This document shows positions 22,627 through 35,300 of a stretch of 64,000 nucleotides of DNA, in pieces. Source of the stretch: Telmatactis stephensoni. Its lineage: Eukaryota; Cnidaria; Anthozoa; Actiniaria; Isophelliidae. A program made the translations under genes and the position numbers. The notes under the pieces are model-generated. The model was given only the letters and a program-made list of their open reading frames with translations, made no database searches and was not told where the DNA came from. The stretch spans positions 310,001-374,000 of the forward strand of contig JALIZF010001768.1 of NCBI GenBank assembly GCA_029948255.1, given 5' to 3'. How positions within the stretch are numbered: the stretch's first letter is position 1; each line of letters begins with the position of its first letter.

Positions 22627-25600
22627 ATGTCCGCTCGATCACAACGAGAAAAAGAACACATGAAAAATAAAAACCAAATCATTCTAGCTGAGATGCTTAA
22701 AGAAGACAATAATAAGTATTGCTCGGACTGTGGAGCGAAAGGTAAGACCCTTCCTTTCTACGCGATTGCTCGCCGTTGACAGTTACCCTGTATTTAGTTT
22801 TGTTTATACCCCTAATACCGTTGTTTGAGAGTTTTAATGTCATAAATGTTACACTGTAGGACCAAGATGGGCTTCGTGGAATCTTGGAGTATTTTTATGC
22901 ATTCGTTGTGCCGGTATACATCGTAATTTAGGTGTTCACATTTCCAAAGTCAAATCAGTTAATTTGGACTCATGGACGCCAGAACAAATGGCGGTAGGTA
23001 TTTCCTTGTTTTGTCACCCTTTATTTCAGTGTCTCACCCATCTTGCTTGACGTTTTAATTACTTAGAACATGAAAGACTGGGGGAATAGAAGAGCTGGAA
23101 TGTACTGGGAATGTTTTCTGCCCAAAGACTTCCATAGACCACAGACAAACTCGTAAGTGTGTTGAAGTTGAATGTCGTAGATAGAGTCGTTTTCGTATGA
23201 GTGGGAACACTGTACGGTTACGATACGATACGGTTACGGCATGAATTTCGAATGTTTTTAAAGACATTACGGCACTGACACGGTCACGGTACGGCGCGGT
23301 AAGTTTCCCACTCATACGAAAACGACTCTAGAGTCTCGAAGTTGTAACTGTAACTTCGAGTGCTTCGATATTGAAACCAAGGAATCGAACTGAAACAAAG
23401 TTTGTTAAAATTATTTTACTTAGGGCTGTAATTGTCGACATTTGACCTGGTCTATATGTCACTTAGGTTGAGTCGGTAGATATTTGATTACAAAATGTCT
23501 TATTACATTTGATCATAAATTCATGATTGCTAAAAAAACAATGTTATCTCTACCATAACATAACCCGTCTCTTATTGTGACTTCTTTACTTTTTTATGAT
23601 TAATTTTTGTTTTTTAATGCAAGAAAAAGTATTCAATATTTATGTACATAATATTTGTAGGTTTTCTCATAGTTCCCTGAAGATTTTTCATTTCAATTCC
23701 CATATTTGCAATTTATATTTTTGTAACATCTGATATTTGCCATGTCTGGCAAAACCTTCAATGCTGGATACTTAGTATTTTCTAAATTGATTTGTCAGAT
23801 TTTTTTTGGGTATCAGTTAGTAGTACTGGGTTCGAATACAGTTGTTTGAAAGTGGGTTAGGACTAACCCAAGATTGAATATAAAGAAAACTGTCTATTAA
23901 TTTAGCCCTAAACTATTAATTTACCCCTGCTAACCTGCCTTGAGACAAATGAAGCCTATTGTTTTAATAATTGTTTTGAAATGAATTTTATGGTTTATTG
24001 TGAAAATGCTTGTATTTGTGACAGACAACAGTACTTTAAACTTCAGTTGGATTTTGGGTTTTTCTGATCCACCAATTGTGCATGTGAAGGGGACAGCCAG
24101 GTGATCTCAATTAATATGCCAGGCGTTGCTCGCGGTTTTCGAAAAAAAATCCATCCCAAAGAGCTTTGCGCGCGCAAAGTACTAGTGTCCCGTGATCCTA
24201 CAGGGCTTGGTTATTCGATTCGAAGCCCACCATATTGAAAGCTGGATGTCTGTAAAGAAGAATTTCTTGTTTTTGCAAGGAATCGATCTCTGTTTTAAAA
24301 ATTTTTACCAGTACAGAAGCTTGGAAAACCAAAGATTACACTTTTGCATTTGTTTTGCTGCAGAGGAAGTTTATTGTCGTGAAAGTATTTGACAGGACAT
24401 GTAGACCGTTGCTATCGCCTCGAGATTGTAAGTTATTTGTTAATTTTGACTATGTAAAACCACTTCTTGGTTCTGCAAATGATCATACTTTTTATTAAAC
24501 TGTTTTTTGACACTTAAAGCTGTGTGATTTGAATTTTTTCTTGATTACTTGGAATGACTTTGAAAATGTGATTTGCGTACGGTAATTTTGAGGTTCCCGG
24601 ATGTATGTTAGCTGTGGAGGATTTTATTGACGTGATTTTTTTCTTAAAATGTAGTTTAAAACAAGTTTAAAGTATTTATTTAATGATTTATGGAGGTAAC
24701 AAATGATTTTACGTGTCATTTCGATGGTTGTGGCTGTTCGTACCGTTCTTACAACAACCTACTGAAACACTATCGTGAAAATGTTACACATAAACCTGCA
24801 AATTTGGAGCGAAAAAAGCCAGAAACGGCAAAAGAAACAATAACTAAGCTTTTCCCAAGTGATTTACCGGACAGGACCCGACTTGCACGAGTAAAAGAAG
24901 TTGTAGAGCGACTGTCTGACGACGAACTAAAGGTGCTTGCTTTACCTCGTTTGTGTCGAAGTGTATCCGTTTGGGAATTTTTGACAAAAAAATGTGAAAC
25001 TCGTCGAAAGCAGTCTGTAAATACTGTCGACATTTTACAGCAACTTGAGCAACTTAGAAATGAGTTATTGTCATCTGAGTTTTCTGGTCTTGAAAATATT
25101 GCATTTGCCAATAATACAACCACCACTACAGCTAACACACATTCATGTGGAATTACGCCTGAAAATGAAAAGTCAATATGTGAACAGATACTATCAGATG
25201 GCGGAAGGGTTTTCAGAGAAACACTTATGCCAATGTTATATGAGACCAATAAGGAACTGTTTAAAGAATTTGCTGGTGGCCTTGTAAGTTCTTTTGGTGT
25301 GAGCCAAAAAGGATTGCAAGACATCCTTAGAAATACATGGGGTAAACATTTGGCTCAAGTGTTTGGAATTAACATTATTCCCCCAAAAGATGAAGTTGTC
25401 TCGAGTATGAATGCAAAAAAAAACGGAACTTGCAGAGAAAGTCGGATTAACATTTGAGCATCATGGTGACTTGGTTGTTGGATATGTAGATCCCAAACTT
25501 TATTTAGAATACTTTTTGTCTCGCCCTGGCACCCAACTTTCAATTGACACACCCAAAGGTGCCGTTATTATCTTTGCCTATACTGACTTGGCACCTTTCC

Positions 25601-26263
25601 TGAAGTGGTCAAGAAATTTTAATGGATTGACTAGTCTCCGTGTTAAGGTTGTAGAACCCTTTAATTTACAAAGTACAGTCTTATCTATGGCCTACTACCT
25701 AGATAAAGATAGCTATGACAACACTATGAAAGCTTTTTCAGGGGTATACAGTAAATTAGCTTCGCTAAAGTCAATTTGTCATGCTCCAACAAACTCAAAT
25801 CTTGAGGTACACTATCGCTGTGTTGGAGATGGTAAAGAGAGGCGTTCATCGACTGGATGTTCAACCGCTAGGTCATGTTACCCAGTTTGTGATGCACCTG
25901 AGCATGCACGTCAGCTGGGTGACATGACAGTCATCTCTGATAAACCAGAGTGGACTGTCGCTGATAGTGAGAAGAGCACACTAGATTACACCAATTGGCT
26001 AGGGGTAAGAAAAGACAATAGTCACAACAGAAATGAATTTGCTAAATCACATCTTGGTTGTCAGGGTAGATTTAATATCACCAACTGTGATATGGAAGAT
26101 TACTATCCTGGAACTTTACATCTTGCCATGAGATCTGCAGAAACTCTTTGCAAAAAAATTGCTGATTGCGCAGTAGGTAAGAACTGTAATCAAAGAGAGA
26201 TGGTATGATAAATCATTATTTTTTAGGACAACCCTGATTGATATTAATCCCTTGATGATGATG

Positions 26264-26323
<60 letters not shown>

Positions 26324-29300
26324 GATTATAATATGACTATTACAATCCAGTAATAGATTATTATGAATCATGAATACATTTAGCTTACTATAATCTAGTA
26401 ATAGACTGTTATAATCCAATAATAAATTATTATAAATATCCAGTAAATGGTGGCAAAAAGAAACAAATAAACAAACAGAGCAAAACAACAACAACAACAA
26501 CAACAAACCCACAAAACCAAACCATAAAAAAAATACAATCACAGGGATTAATTTCAATATCAATCTTGATAAATAATTATTAAGACACCTCAATCCTAGT
26601 TTCAATTTAAAATAATCTATAACCAGGGACCATAGAGCACCTTCAAAAGTTGGGGCTGGTATTTGAAGTTTAAGTAGACTACCTAGGCAGAAATGTTATG
26701 AAATACAGCATTTTAGCAAAAAAGTGGAGGTGCTGTAAGTGATGCCTCTTGTTTACTAAGAAACATGCTAATGTGCCAATTATTTTCAGAAAGTTGCTAT
26801 GAAAAAATAGCCAATTGCTCTCTGGTTAGCACATGAATGATAATGGCCTAACACTAAATTACACTTAACTCCAGAAAGGTTGTAGTCTACATTTATACAA
26901 ATATCTAATTTATTCAGTATATCAAATGAGATGCAATTTGTAAAATAATAAGCTCTCGCAACACCCAAGATTTAATGCCAATTTAAGCAGTATTCTAGCT
27001 TATGCACCTCTTTAGATATTTGTATAAACATAGACTTTCTGCAATCGAGTGTATATAAACATAAAAAGAGTTAATACTACATATATGATAAAACACTTTC
27101 TTTTAAATTAGTAGTCACCAAATTGATGTCAATACAGTACCATAACCCCCACCCCTCCCCCAGAATATAAGCTCATCCAAAAATAAGCCCTGTTATTTAT
27201 CAAAAAATCCATTCCTATAATAAGCCCATCTGAATACAAGCCCACAGGGATGTTTTATGGATTTATACCCCAAATATGTTATGCTAGTCAAGCCTAATAT
27301 TGCTGCAGTAATTATTTTGTTATTTTGAACATAAAATTGATAAAGTATAGATGAAACTGTTTGACTTGTAGTTGTTGATATGCACAGTAGGATATCTGCA
27401 GACTGAGATATTTTTAGGAAATTTAAGTTTTGTGTTCAAAATTCACAAGAGTTTGAGGCAAAAAAAGTCAACCAAGAGAAATTAGCTCCATATATCCATT
27501 GTCAAAACAAATATTTTCAACCAAAAATAGAGAGAAAAAGAGACATTGAGCAAATAAAAGCTCAGGGAGGTTTACAATATTCACTGTATTCTTAGCTTAA
27601 ATGTAAATTCATGCATGAATTTATATTATTTTCTAATCCTAAACATTATTACATTTTTCTACAAGCATTAACAGGTTCTCAAACCCAGTGTCTCAAATCC
27701 ATGACAAAAGTAGCACATCATGTCAGCTCAGAAGAGGGAAAAATAACCTTTGATGAAATTGGAGTTCTTGCCTTACATCAGAAGCTTCCTGGAATTCTTA
27801 AAGAAGCTGGTTTTAGTGGGGTCACTCTTGATGTACTTTCATGTTTTGGTGCTGGACTTGAGACAGTTTTCACTAATCTCCTACACACACCTGAAGGCCT
27901 AACAAGCAAAGATTATGAAGTTGATGCTCGAGTCAAACTTGGGTTCCAGGCTGTAGTCATCTTTGGTACCCTCTCCATTACACCATCTCTCAAGCAAATT
28001 GTAACATATGTTCCCTACTATATTGATAAAGCTTCCAGTGATGGAGAACTTATTGGTCTGCCATTAACACTAAAGAATTTTACAGACCGCACCATGGAGA
28101 CAGCACATGGTGAACCAAAGTCTGGTCAGTTCAGATTCAGTGGAGGACGTAGTGGTGCTATTACCAAGAATGAACAAGAAGAGCTTGTTATCACTCAACT
28201 ATTCCATAATGAGCTAATGAAAGTTGAGTGTAGAGAAGCAACATCATCACTTTTGTCATCAGATGCCAAATTCAAACGCAAACATGCAAAAGAAGCAGAC
28301 CCTGTCAAGACAAAAAAAGTTAAAGTGGTAAGATTTAATTTGTCTTGAAGTTTGAAAAAATCACTTTTTTTGGCTGGCTCTGAATCTATCTGAAAAATCA
28401 CATTTAAAATTAATTTTTGCATGCTTTTTAGCAACTTCCCTTTGACGAGAGTGCAGAGCAACATATGATAGGTAGTGTAAATGGCAGTGAAGATCCTCAG
28501 GTTGAAGATATAAATCATTTAGAAGTAAGTAAAAAAGGAAGTGATCACTGAGAAAGCTACAGTATAGTGTAGGATTGTAATTCTGTATATAATATTATTT
28601 ATATATATTTGATGATGGTTACAACATTTGTAAATAGACAGATCAGTCAATAAAAATACATGATAAAATTAAAAAATATATAAATAAATAAACACTTGCA
28701 ATATTACTTGCCTCTAGGACCATGATGAAGAAGTTCAGACTGTCTTGACAGCAGATCAGATCATGTCAATGGCAAGTCAGATACCAGAGGGTTCTCCTGA
28801 AGATATTTCAGATCTCTTTTGCCAACTTAAAGAAAGGGCACAAAATAAGATACCAAGTGTCACAAAAGTAAACAAAGAAAATGCAACTGAATTCTTCAAG
28901 ACCATCAAACAGGAACGCACCAATCCCTACCACTTAAAAAGCGTTGATACTGTCCACATCCATTGGAGTCGTGAAGATTTACGTGTATCAAAGGAAATTT
29001 TCGTGCTGAAGGTGAATCCCAGTAAGAAACCTCCACAACTGGTAATAGAACGGAAGAAATCCCAGGTAGAGGACAAGAGAAGAATAACAATTTCCACACC
29101 TGACGTAATGGGAATGAAGTTATCGGCCGATACAATTGTGCTAGATGTGTGCAAGGCCCCAGTGATGTCCAAGAAGATTGGAAGATCGGCATGGAAAGAA
29201 GAGCAATGTGGCCTCACAGAGAGTGAGGAAATACTTCAAGTCACCATCACTTTTCTAGGACAAACGCCAAGCTCAGAGCTGAAGAATATCCCACACTTAC

Positions 29301-32300
29301 TGAAGGCCATTACGAATGGAATATGTCCATCTTATCCTCAATTTGTGCCAGAGAACCATCTACTCAACCCAGAAGAATATCTTCCTGTTGTTCACGATCC
29401 CACGTTAGTGCGAGCTATGCAGATGTGCATTTTAGAACTTCAGCACCATGATCCTGTTTCCATTGTCAAAGTTTTTTCTCAGCTCTTCCAAGCTTTCAAG
29501 GATTTATTATCAGAACGATTGAGAAGTCAAAACAACTCCAATCACGAAGAGTAATTATGGTTTTGGTCCAGAAATAATACTTCGCACGCGTCACGTGTTG
29601 GTATGTTAGTAAAACATAAAGGAATATACTGAATTCAATTTTTTTTTTCAACTCCAAAATGCATTTAATAAAAACATCGCTACTAAATAAGGTCCTTTTA
29701 AGATTGTTTAGCGAAGGTTTTGAATGTTTAGTGACAACTAAGGCGACTTTTCACTTTTCCTCGTCTCTCCTCTGTGTCCGCCATCTTGTTTTTACCTTAG
29801 CGAAACGATCGCAAGTTATCATGGGATGGATTTTTTCTCGCTGACCACACAATGCGCTCTGATTGGTCAATTCGCGATGCTCAGATCATCTGGAGGGTAT
29901 ATACAAATGCCCTTGATCCGACCTTGATCCACATTTGCCATATACCTTGAGGACTCCTGAGGGCATTTGCATAAGCTCTGCCCCCCTTTACATGATTGGC
30001 AGATTAGAAAAACCCAAAATGCAACTGAAAGTTTGAATGCTCAGGAGACAAGTATTTTCCAAGTAAATTATTCTGGCGTCATTCCAGTATGTCATATTTC
30101 AGTTTCATACAGTGGAAATCTGCCTTATATTCACAAAAACAAAAAAAAATCCATGAAAGTTTGAATTCATTGTTGCTCAGGAGACAAGCATTTTCAAAGT
30201 AGATTATTCTGGCTTCATTCCAGTATGTCATATTTCAGTTTGATACAGTGGAAATCTGCTTTACATTCAACTCATTGTTCTTTCATGCAAACTACAGTAC
30301 TGAATCATTTTTCTGTCCATAATCTCCTGTCAATATGTGCACGCACCCCATTTTTATACAACCAAAAGCAGCATGATACAGTCCCTTAGGTGTACATTTC
30401 TTTACAATATAACTGCAGCAGTTTTCAACCACTTAAATTGGAAGTACATTCTGAAAAGCTCCTATCTTCAATTCAGAAAGGTACTGAAATGAATATAGGA
30501 GCTTTTAAGAATTACTTCTTTTCAACTTAGTATTGTTTGACTAATGAATCTTTCAAAATATCAAATTGTCAGCTTGGCATTCATTAAAATTCACTGTTCT
30601 GCTGTGTTCCACTAGGATAAATCTGTAGCACAGATGCCATTACACATACACATAATTATACACATGTGTACCTTGGAAGCTGTGAAAATACTGTCTAGCA
30701 AACTATTTATTAGCTGGGAAGTCAGGATCATCTTCTCTTGATTGAGATAACTTTTCAGTGCATGGCTATATTGATACCTTTGAAAAATCCTGTCTAGATC
30801 ACTACCTTAAAAATATTATGGTCACCCACTTATATAATACAGCCATGCAGTCTTTCTTCCTGAGCTGATCAGAGCCATCATGATTATGTTATTAATATGT
30901 CATTCCAGGGGAGGTGAGTATACTAAGGTTTTTGTTTTCCAACAGAGCTGTTGAAACATTCATCAGAAATAAGTATGAACACAAGAAATATGCCAAAAAG
31001 GATGGTCTTCCTCCTAAATCTACTACTTCAGAGATGGCAGCACCTTCTGCAAGCACAAAACAAGAAAAGGTTGGTCATTATGCAGTTGTTGTTGTCATTG
31101 TTTTATTGTCAAGCATGCATCCTATAAACAAATTTGAATGCACTGCATTACATTCATAAAGTTCATTCACAAGTTACCAAGTTGGTAACAAACTTAGAAC
31201 TTCAAAGTGGACTTGGTTCAATTACATTTAACTGTGATGGGTTAACATCTAAAAATACAATACTTACAGAAATGACCTTGAAAGACTACAGTTGTCTCAA
31301 AAATCGTATGCCAAACTACTTACTGACAATTTTTGAGGGATTTGGGGTGTTTATATAGATACAATTTTGGTAAATATTTGATTTTTAGATATAAACATGT
31401 CATGGTTCATTGAGCCAAATTGACTTTGAAATTCCAAAGTTCATTTACAACTTGGTACTTCCGGATGAAATCCAGAATCCAAGTGCACAAAATGAAATCA
31501 CCAGTAACAGTGCTAATACATGCTATTATTGTAGTGCTAAAAGGCACTTTAAATGGGGCTCTTTTAACTGTAATATGTAACATATACATCATTTTTTCTT
31601 TGTTTTTGTGGGGTCTTTTATTTATAACTGTTATTGTTAAAGCATGACCTGTGAAGGTCAAAGTCTTGATTCGAAACTATAGCATTCACATGGAAGTCAA
31701 TCAAATCACTTGACCAATACAAATATAAGTGATTCTCAAGAAAAATGCCTGGAATTTGCAAGGAAAGTTTAGAAAAATATAAACTTTAATTGTATATTTA
31801 ACTTTTATCATAAATTCAAGGCTTTTATTCTTGGAAATTGCAATATGTATCGGTCAAGTGATTTGATTGACGTCCGTCTGAATGTAAGTTTCCAAACAAG
31901 ACTTCGACCTTCACAGGTCGCATTTCAACAATAACGTCAATAAACTAATAATTATAACCTATACATGTCATTGCTTAAATGGGGCTCTTTAAAACTGTGT
32001 AATATCTAATATTTATATGTTTCCCAATGATATGAAAACTGCTATATTTGTGATATTTTGTATGACAAGATAATATTAAATAATTTATTGGGCGTTTTCA
32101 GGTCTGTATGTAAATTGTGTAGTTCCAGAAAATATCCATACATCCATTTATGGAGGGGAGGGGGGTCAGAGAAAGAACAAAATTACAGAGTTTGTATGAA
32201 AGAAAAATGGAAGTTCCAGAGGATAAGGGGGTGCATTTACAAATTCCCTCTGTGGTGGGGGTATGGATATTTTCTAGAACTACACATTGCCCATTTTAGG

Positions 32301-35300
32301 CTACATAACATTCCATGATAGTGCAGGCATCATGTGTTCTGAAAGGGGACAACATACAACAATTAAGCAGAACAGGCCCATTGCAGGGGTTCAAGATTCA
32401 AGATTCAATTTTTATTTGCATTTGAGTAAATAACAAATTGTAATTACATAAAATACAAAACAATTTTAAGGACATTCTAGTGTCATGAGAGTGAAAAAGG
32501 AAAAGATATATAGTATTTAAAGGTAAAAAAATAAGCAAAAATGCTGGAGAGCTGATTGAAGTAACTAAAAGTTTTCAAGGCCAGCTCCCCAAAAGTTGAC
32601 AATTGCTAAGAGGCGCTTCACTATAGTCATTGTATAGTCATTTACATGCGCAAGTTGGACTAGGCGCATGCAAATGGCTATGCCGTAAAGATAAATTATT
32701 ATTAAAAGTTGAAAATGGAAATTCTGAGAAAAACGTCAATTATTAGGATAATATTATAGTTATGTATAAGATAGCAAACAGCCTGATTTTATTCTTTTCT
32801 TAAAAGTTTTCCTTGGCAATTTTTTTAGTTCATTATCTATTGAACTCCAAACTCCATGAAGGTTTTTAGTTTGAGCAGGGAAATACCAGGCTACATGAAA
32901 CATTGGGAGATGATACGATAGTGAGCTATGGATGTAAAAAGTTGGTCAAAAGCAGCCTAGAAAACTTGCATTCATATAGTCAATTTTCCTGATGAATGAA
33001 GCTTAATGCAATCCTTGGCACTCATTTTACTCAACCTGATTTTGGAGAAAGGCAATATTCTAAATATTGGAAATACTTTAGGTGATAAGTGTTAAAGAAT
33101 GGAATGCAACATATTCACTTTTGTTGTCTTAATCAAACTAATTCCTTTCTTATTTTCTTCTTCTATAATGAAATATATAATGTGTACCCTAACCAATAAC
33201 TACTAACCTCATCTAACCATCCACTGCACTCATTAACTGTCAAAATATTTCCAGCACATTACTTAGTCACTTGCACATATTCACTAGGTCACAAAGAAAA
33301 AGAAACTGATAGAAGAGCAAGCTCCTATTGCTCTTCCCAAACTACAAGAACCAGTTAATAAGGTAGAAAGCTAAACATCACTTGTAAAAATTTTAAGTGA
33401 AATTGAATTTCTACTCTTACCTGGTTTCAGTGGATGAGTTAATTAGGGTCTGGTTTTTATGAGTACTGGAAGCAGAAGGGGAATGAACATTCACACGCTC
33501 ACTCTCTGATTGGGTTGCAAAAAGACAATAAACAGTGCAATACTGAGTCACGCATATAGCATAGAAATAGCATACATATAGCTATTTCATAAAAGGTTGA
33601 CAGGACAAATGGTGATTGGCGATTGGTGATTGCACAACCAAAAGGAAGTGTGGTCACGCTATTAGACTGCTATCTGGAGCAGAGATATGAATCACCTATC
33701 GACCACTTTGTCCAATAAGGTCTTTACTGCATGGTACCAGTAAGGTCTTTACTGCATGGTACCGGCATTGCTTGGGTATTTAATTAATGAAAATGAAGCA
33801 ATCTTGTTACCCCAAATTTCCTTTCAGTTGTGCAATCACCAATCACTGACTGCCATTCGCCATTTTTGCCCCGTCAACCTTTTTAAAATAGCTATGTATG
33901 TATGTTGCTTCTGCCTCCATATTACTCAATAAAACCAAACCTAAGCGATAATTCCTGTATGAGGTTTGGGATTTACTTGTACATGTAATATTACATTGTA
34001 TACCAGTATACTGTCCAATGCTTAGGTTCTTAAAATAATGACTACAGTACAGTTAGGTTCTTAAAATAACAGAGAGCTTTTATGTTACTGATAAGACCTC
34101 CTAGATTATTGGTAGACATGACAGGTAGGTCTTGTTGGCCTCAGGTTGAGATGGGAGCAGTACTATTTATAATGGACTATACATTATATTTAAGGAATAT
34201 AAAATGCGGGTGCATGTCTCTGTACTGTGATATAAACACGATGGAAGATGTAGAGCAAGAGAAAAGCAAGCTTGCTTTTCGAGTGGTAGCCAGCCAATCA
34301 GCACGCGTTATATCTCAAATATTTTATAAATAATAATATAAAAGGGAGAGGTACTCGTTATAATGGACAATATAGGAAGGTTCTTACCAAAAATGATGAT
34401 GGATGATGATTATCATTTAATGGTAAAATGGAGATTTAAAGGAAAAATAAGATATGAGATCCGTGTGGTACCCTTGCTGGTAGTTAAATTGTGTTAATGA
34501 ACCAAACACTGTACCAAAGAAGCATTCAAAAAGTTACATTACTGTCTGTACAGAAAACCATACCAGATCCAACCACTGCTGTCTCAAGGCCCAAAGCTCA
34601 ACCAAAGGCTGCAGCACCAGTTGTTGCTCCCACTGCACCCCAGCCTAATCCACCATCTGCAGATCTATTGTCTCTGGACACACCCAATCCTGTTCCCGCA
34701 CAGCCACCACCTCAACCTGTTTCACACTCAAGCTCTCTTGCTGATGAGGTAACTACTACTATGTACATTTGATGTGTATTTTTTAACAAATTTCTTGTCT
34801 TATTACAGTGTAGTTTTACACCTATTCAATGGCTGTTGGTGTGACGACAGTCACTACAGCCTGTATATTGAATTTCCAGACCCTTTGGTTATCTTTTTCA
34901 CTTGCAATTTATGTACATGTACCTTCCTCCCTGCCTGTCTCTCATACATATAAATTTCTCTCCCTTAATTAAAAAGTTGGACTTTGATCAAAAATTTGCT
35001 GCTTGAGTAAACCTACTATCATTTCCTACTTGCACTATTTATTTTGTCTTTACTGATGTTCTTTTATCGACTATCTACTTTTCTTCCCATTAACCATCTT
35101 TTAATTTCATCTTTTCAAATTTTCAAATGTCTGAATTAATTGCTTTTAATCCTTTTTTCAATATTTTCTGGATTCTCTTTCCATGGTTTGATTTCGCTTG
35201 TTGTGTCTCTGTTCATTTTTTTTATTCCTTTTGATTTCATCATCATTCTGTTTTTCTTTTATTGAGCTAAATTTTCTGTTTATTTTTATTATTTTGATTT

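Noticed and set aside
24192..24392. 66-residue ORF upstream of the nested gene as an additional exon
   Set aside because: No donor and acceptor pair joins it in frame to the 24690 start, which is preceded by an in-frame stop. It is kept only as possible 5' UTR.
29740..29790. Minus-strand CAAGATGGCGGAC as a YY1-type start of another gene
   Set aside because: The ATG-led frame stops after about 18 codons and no donor was found near it. The match to a YY1 site alone is weak support.
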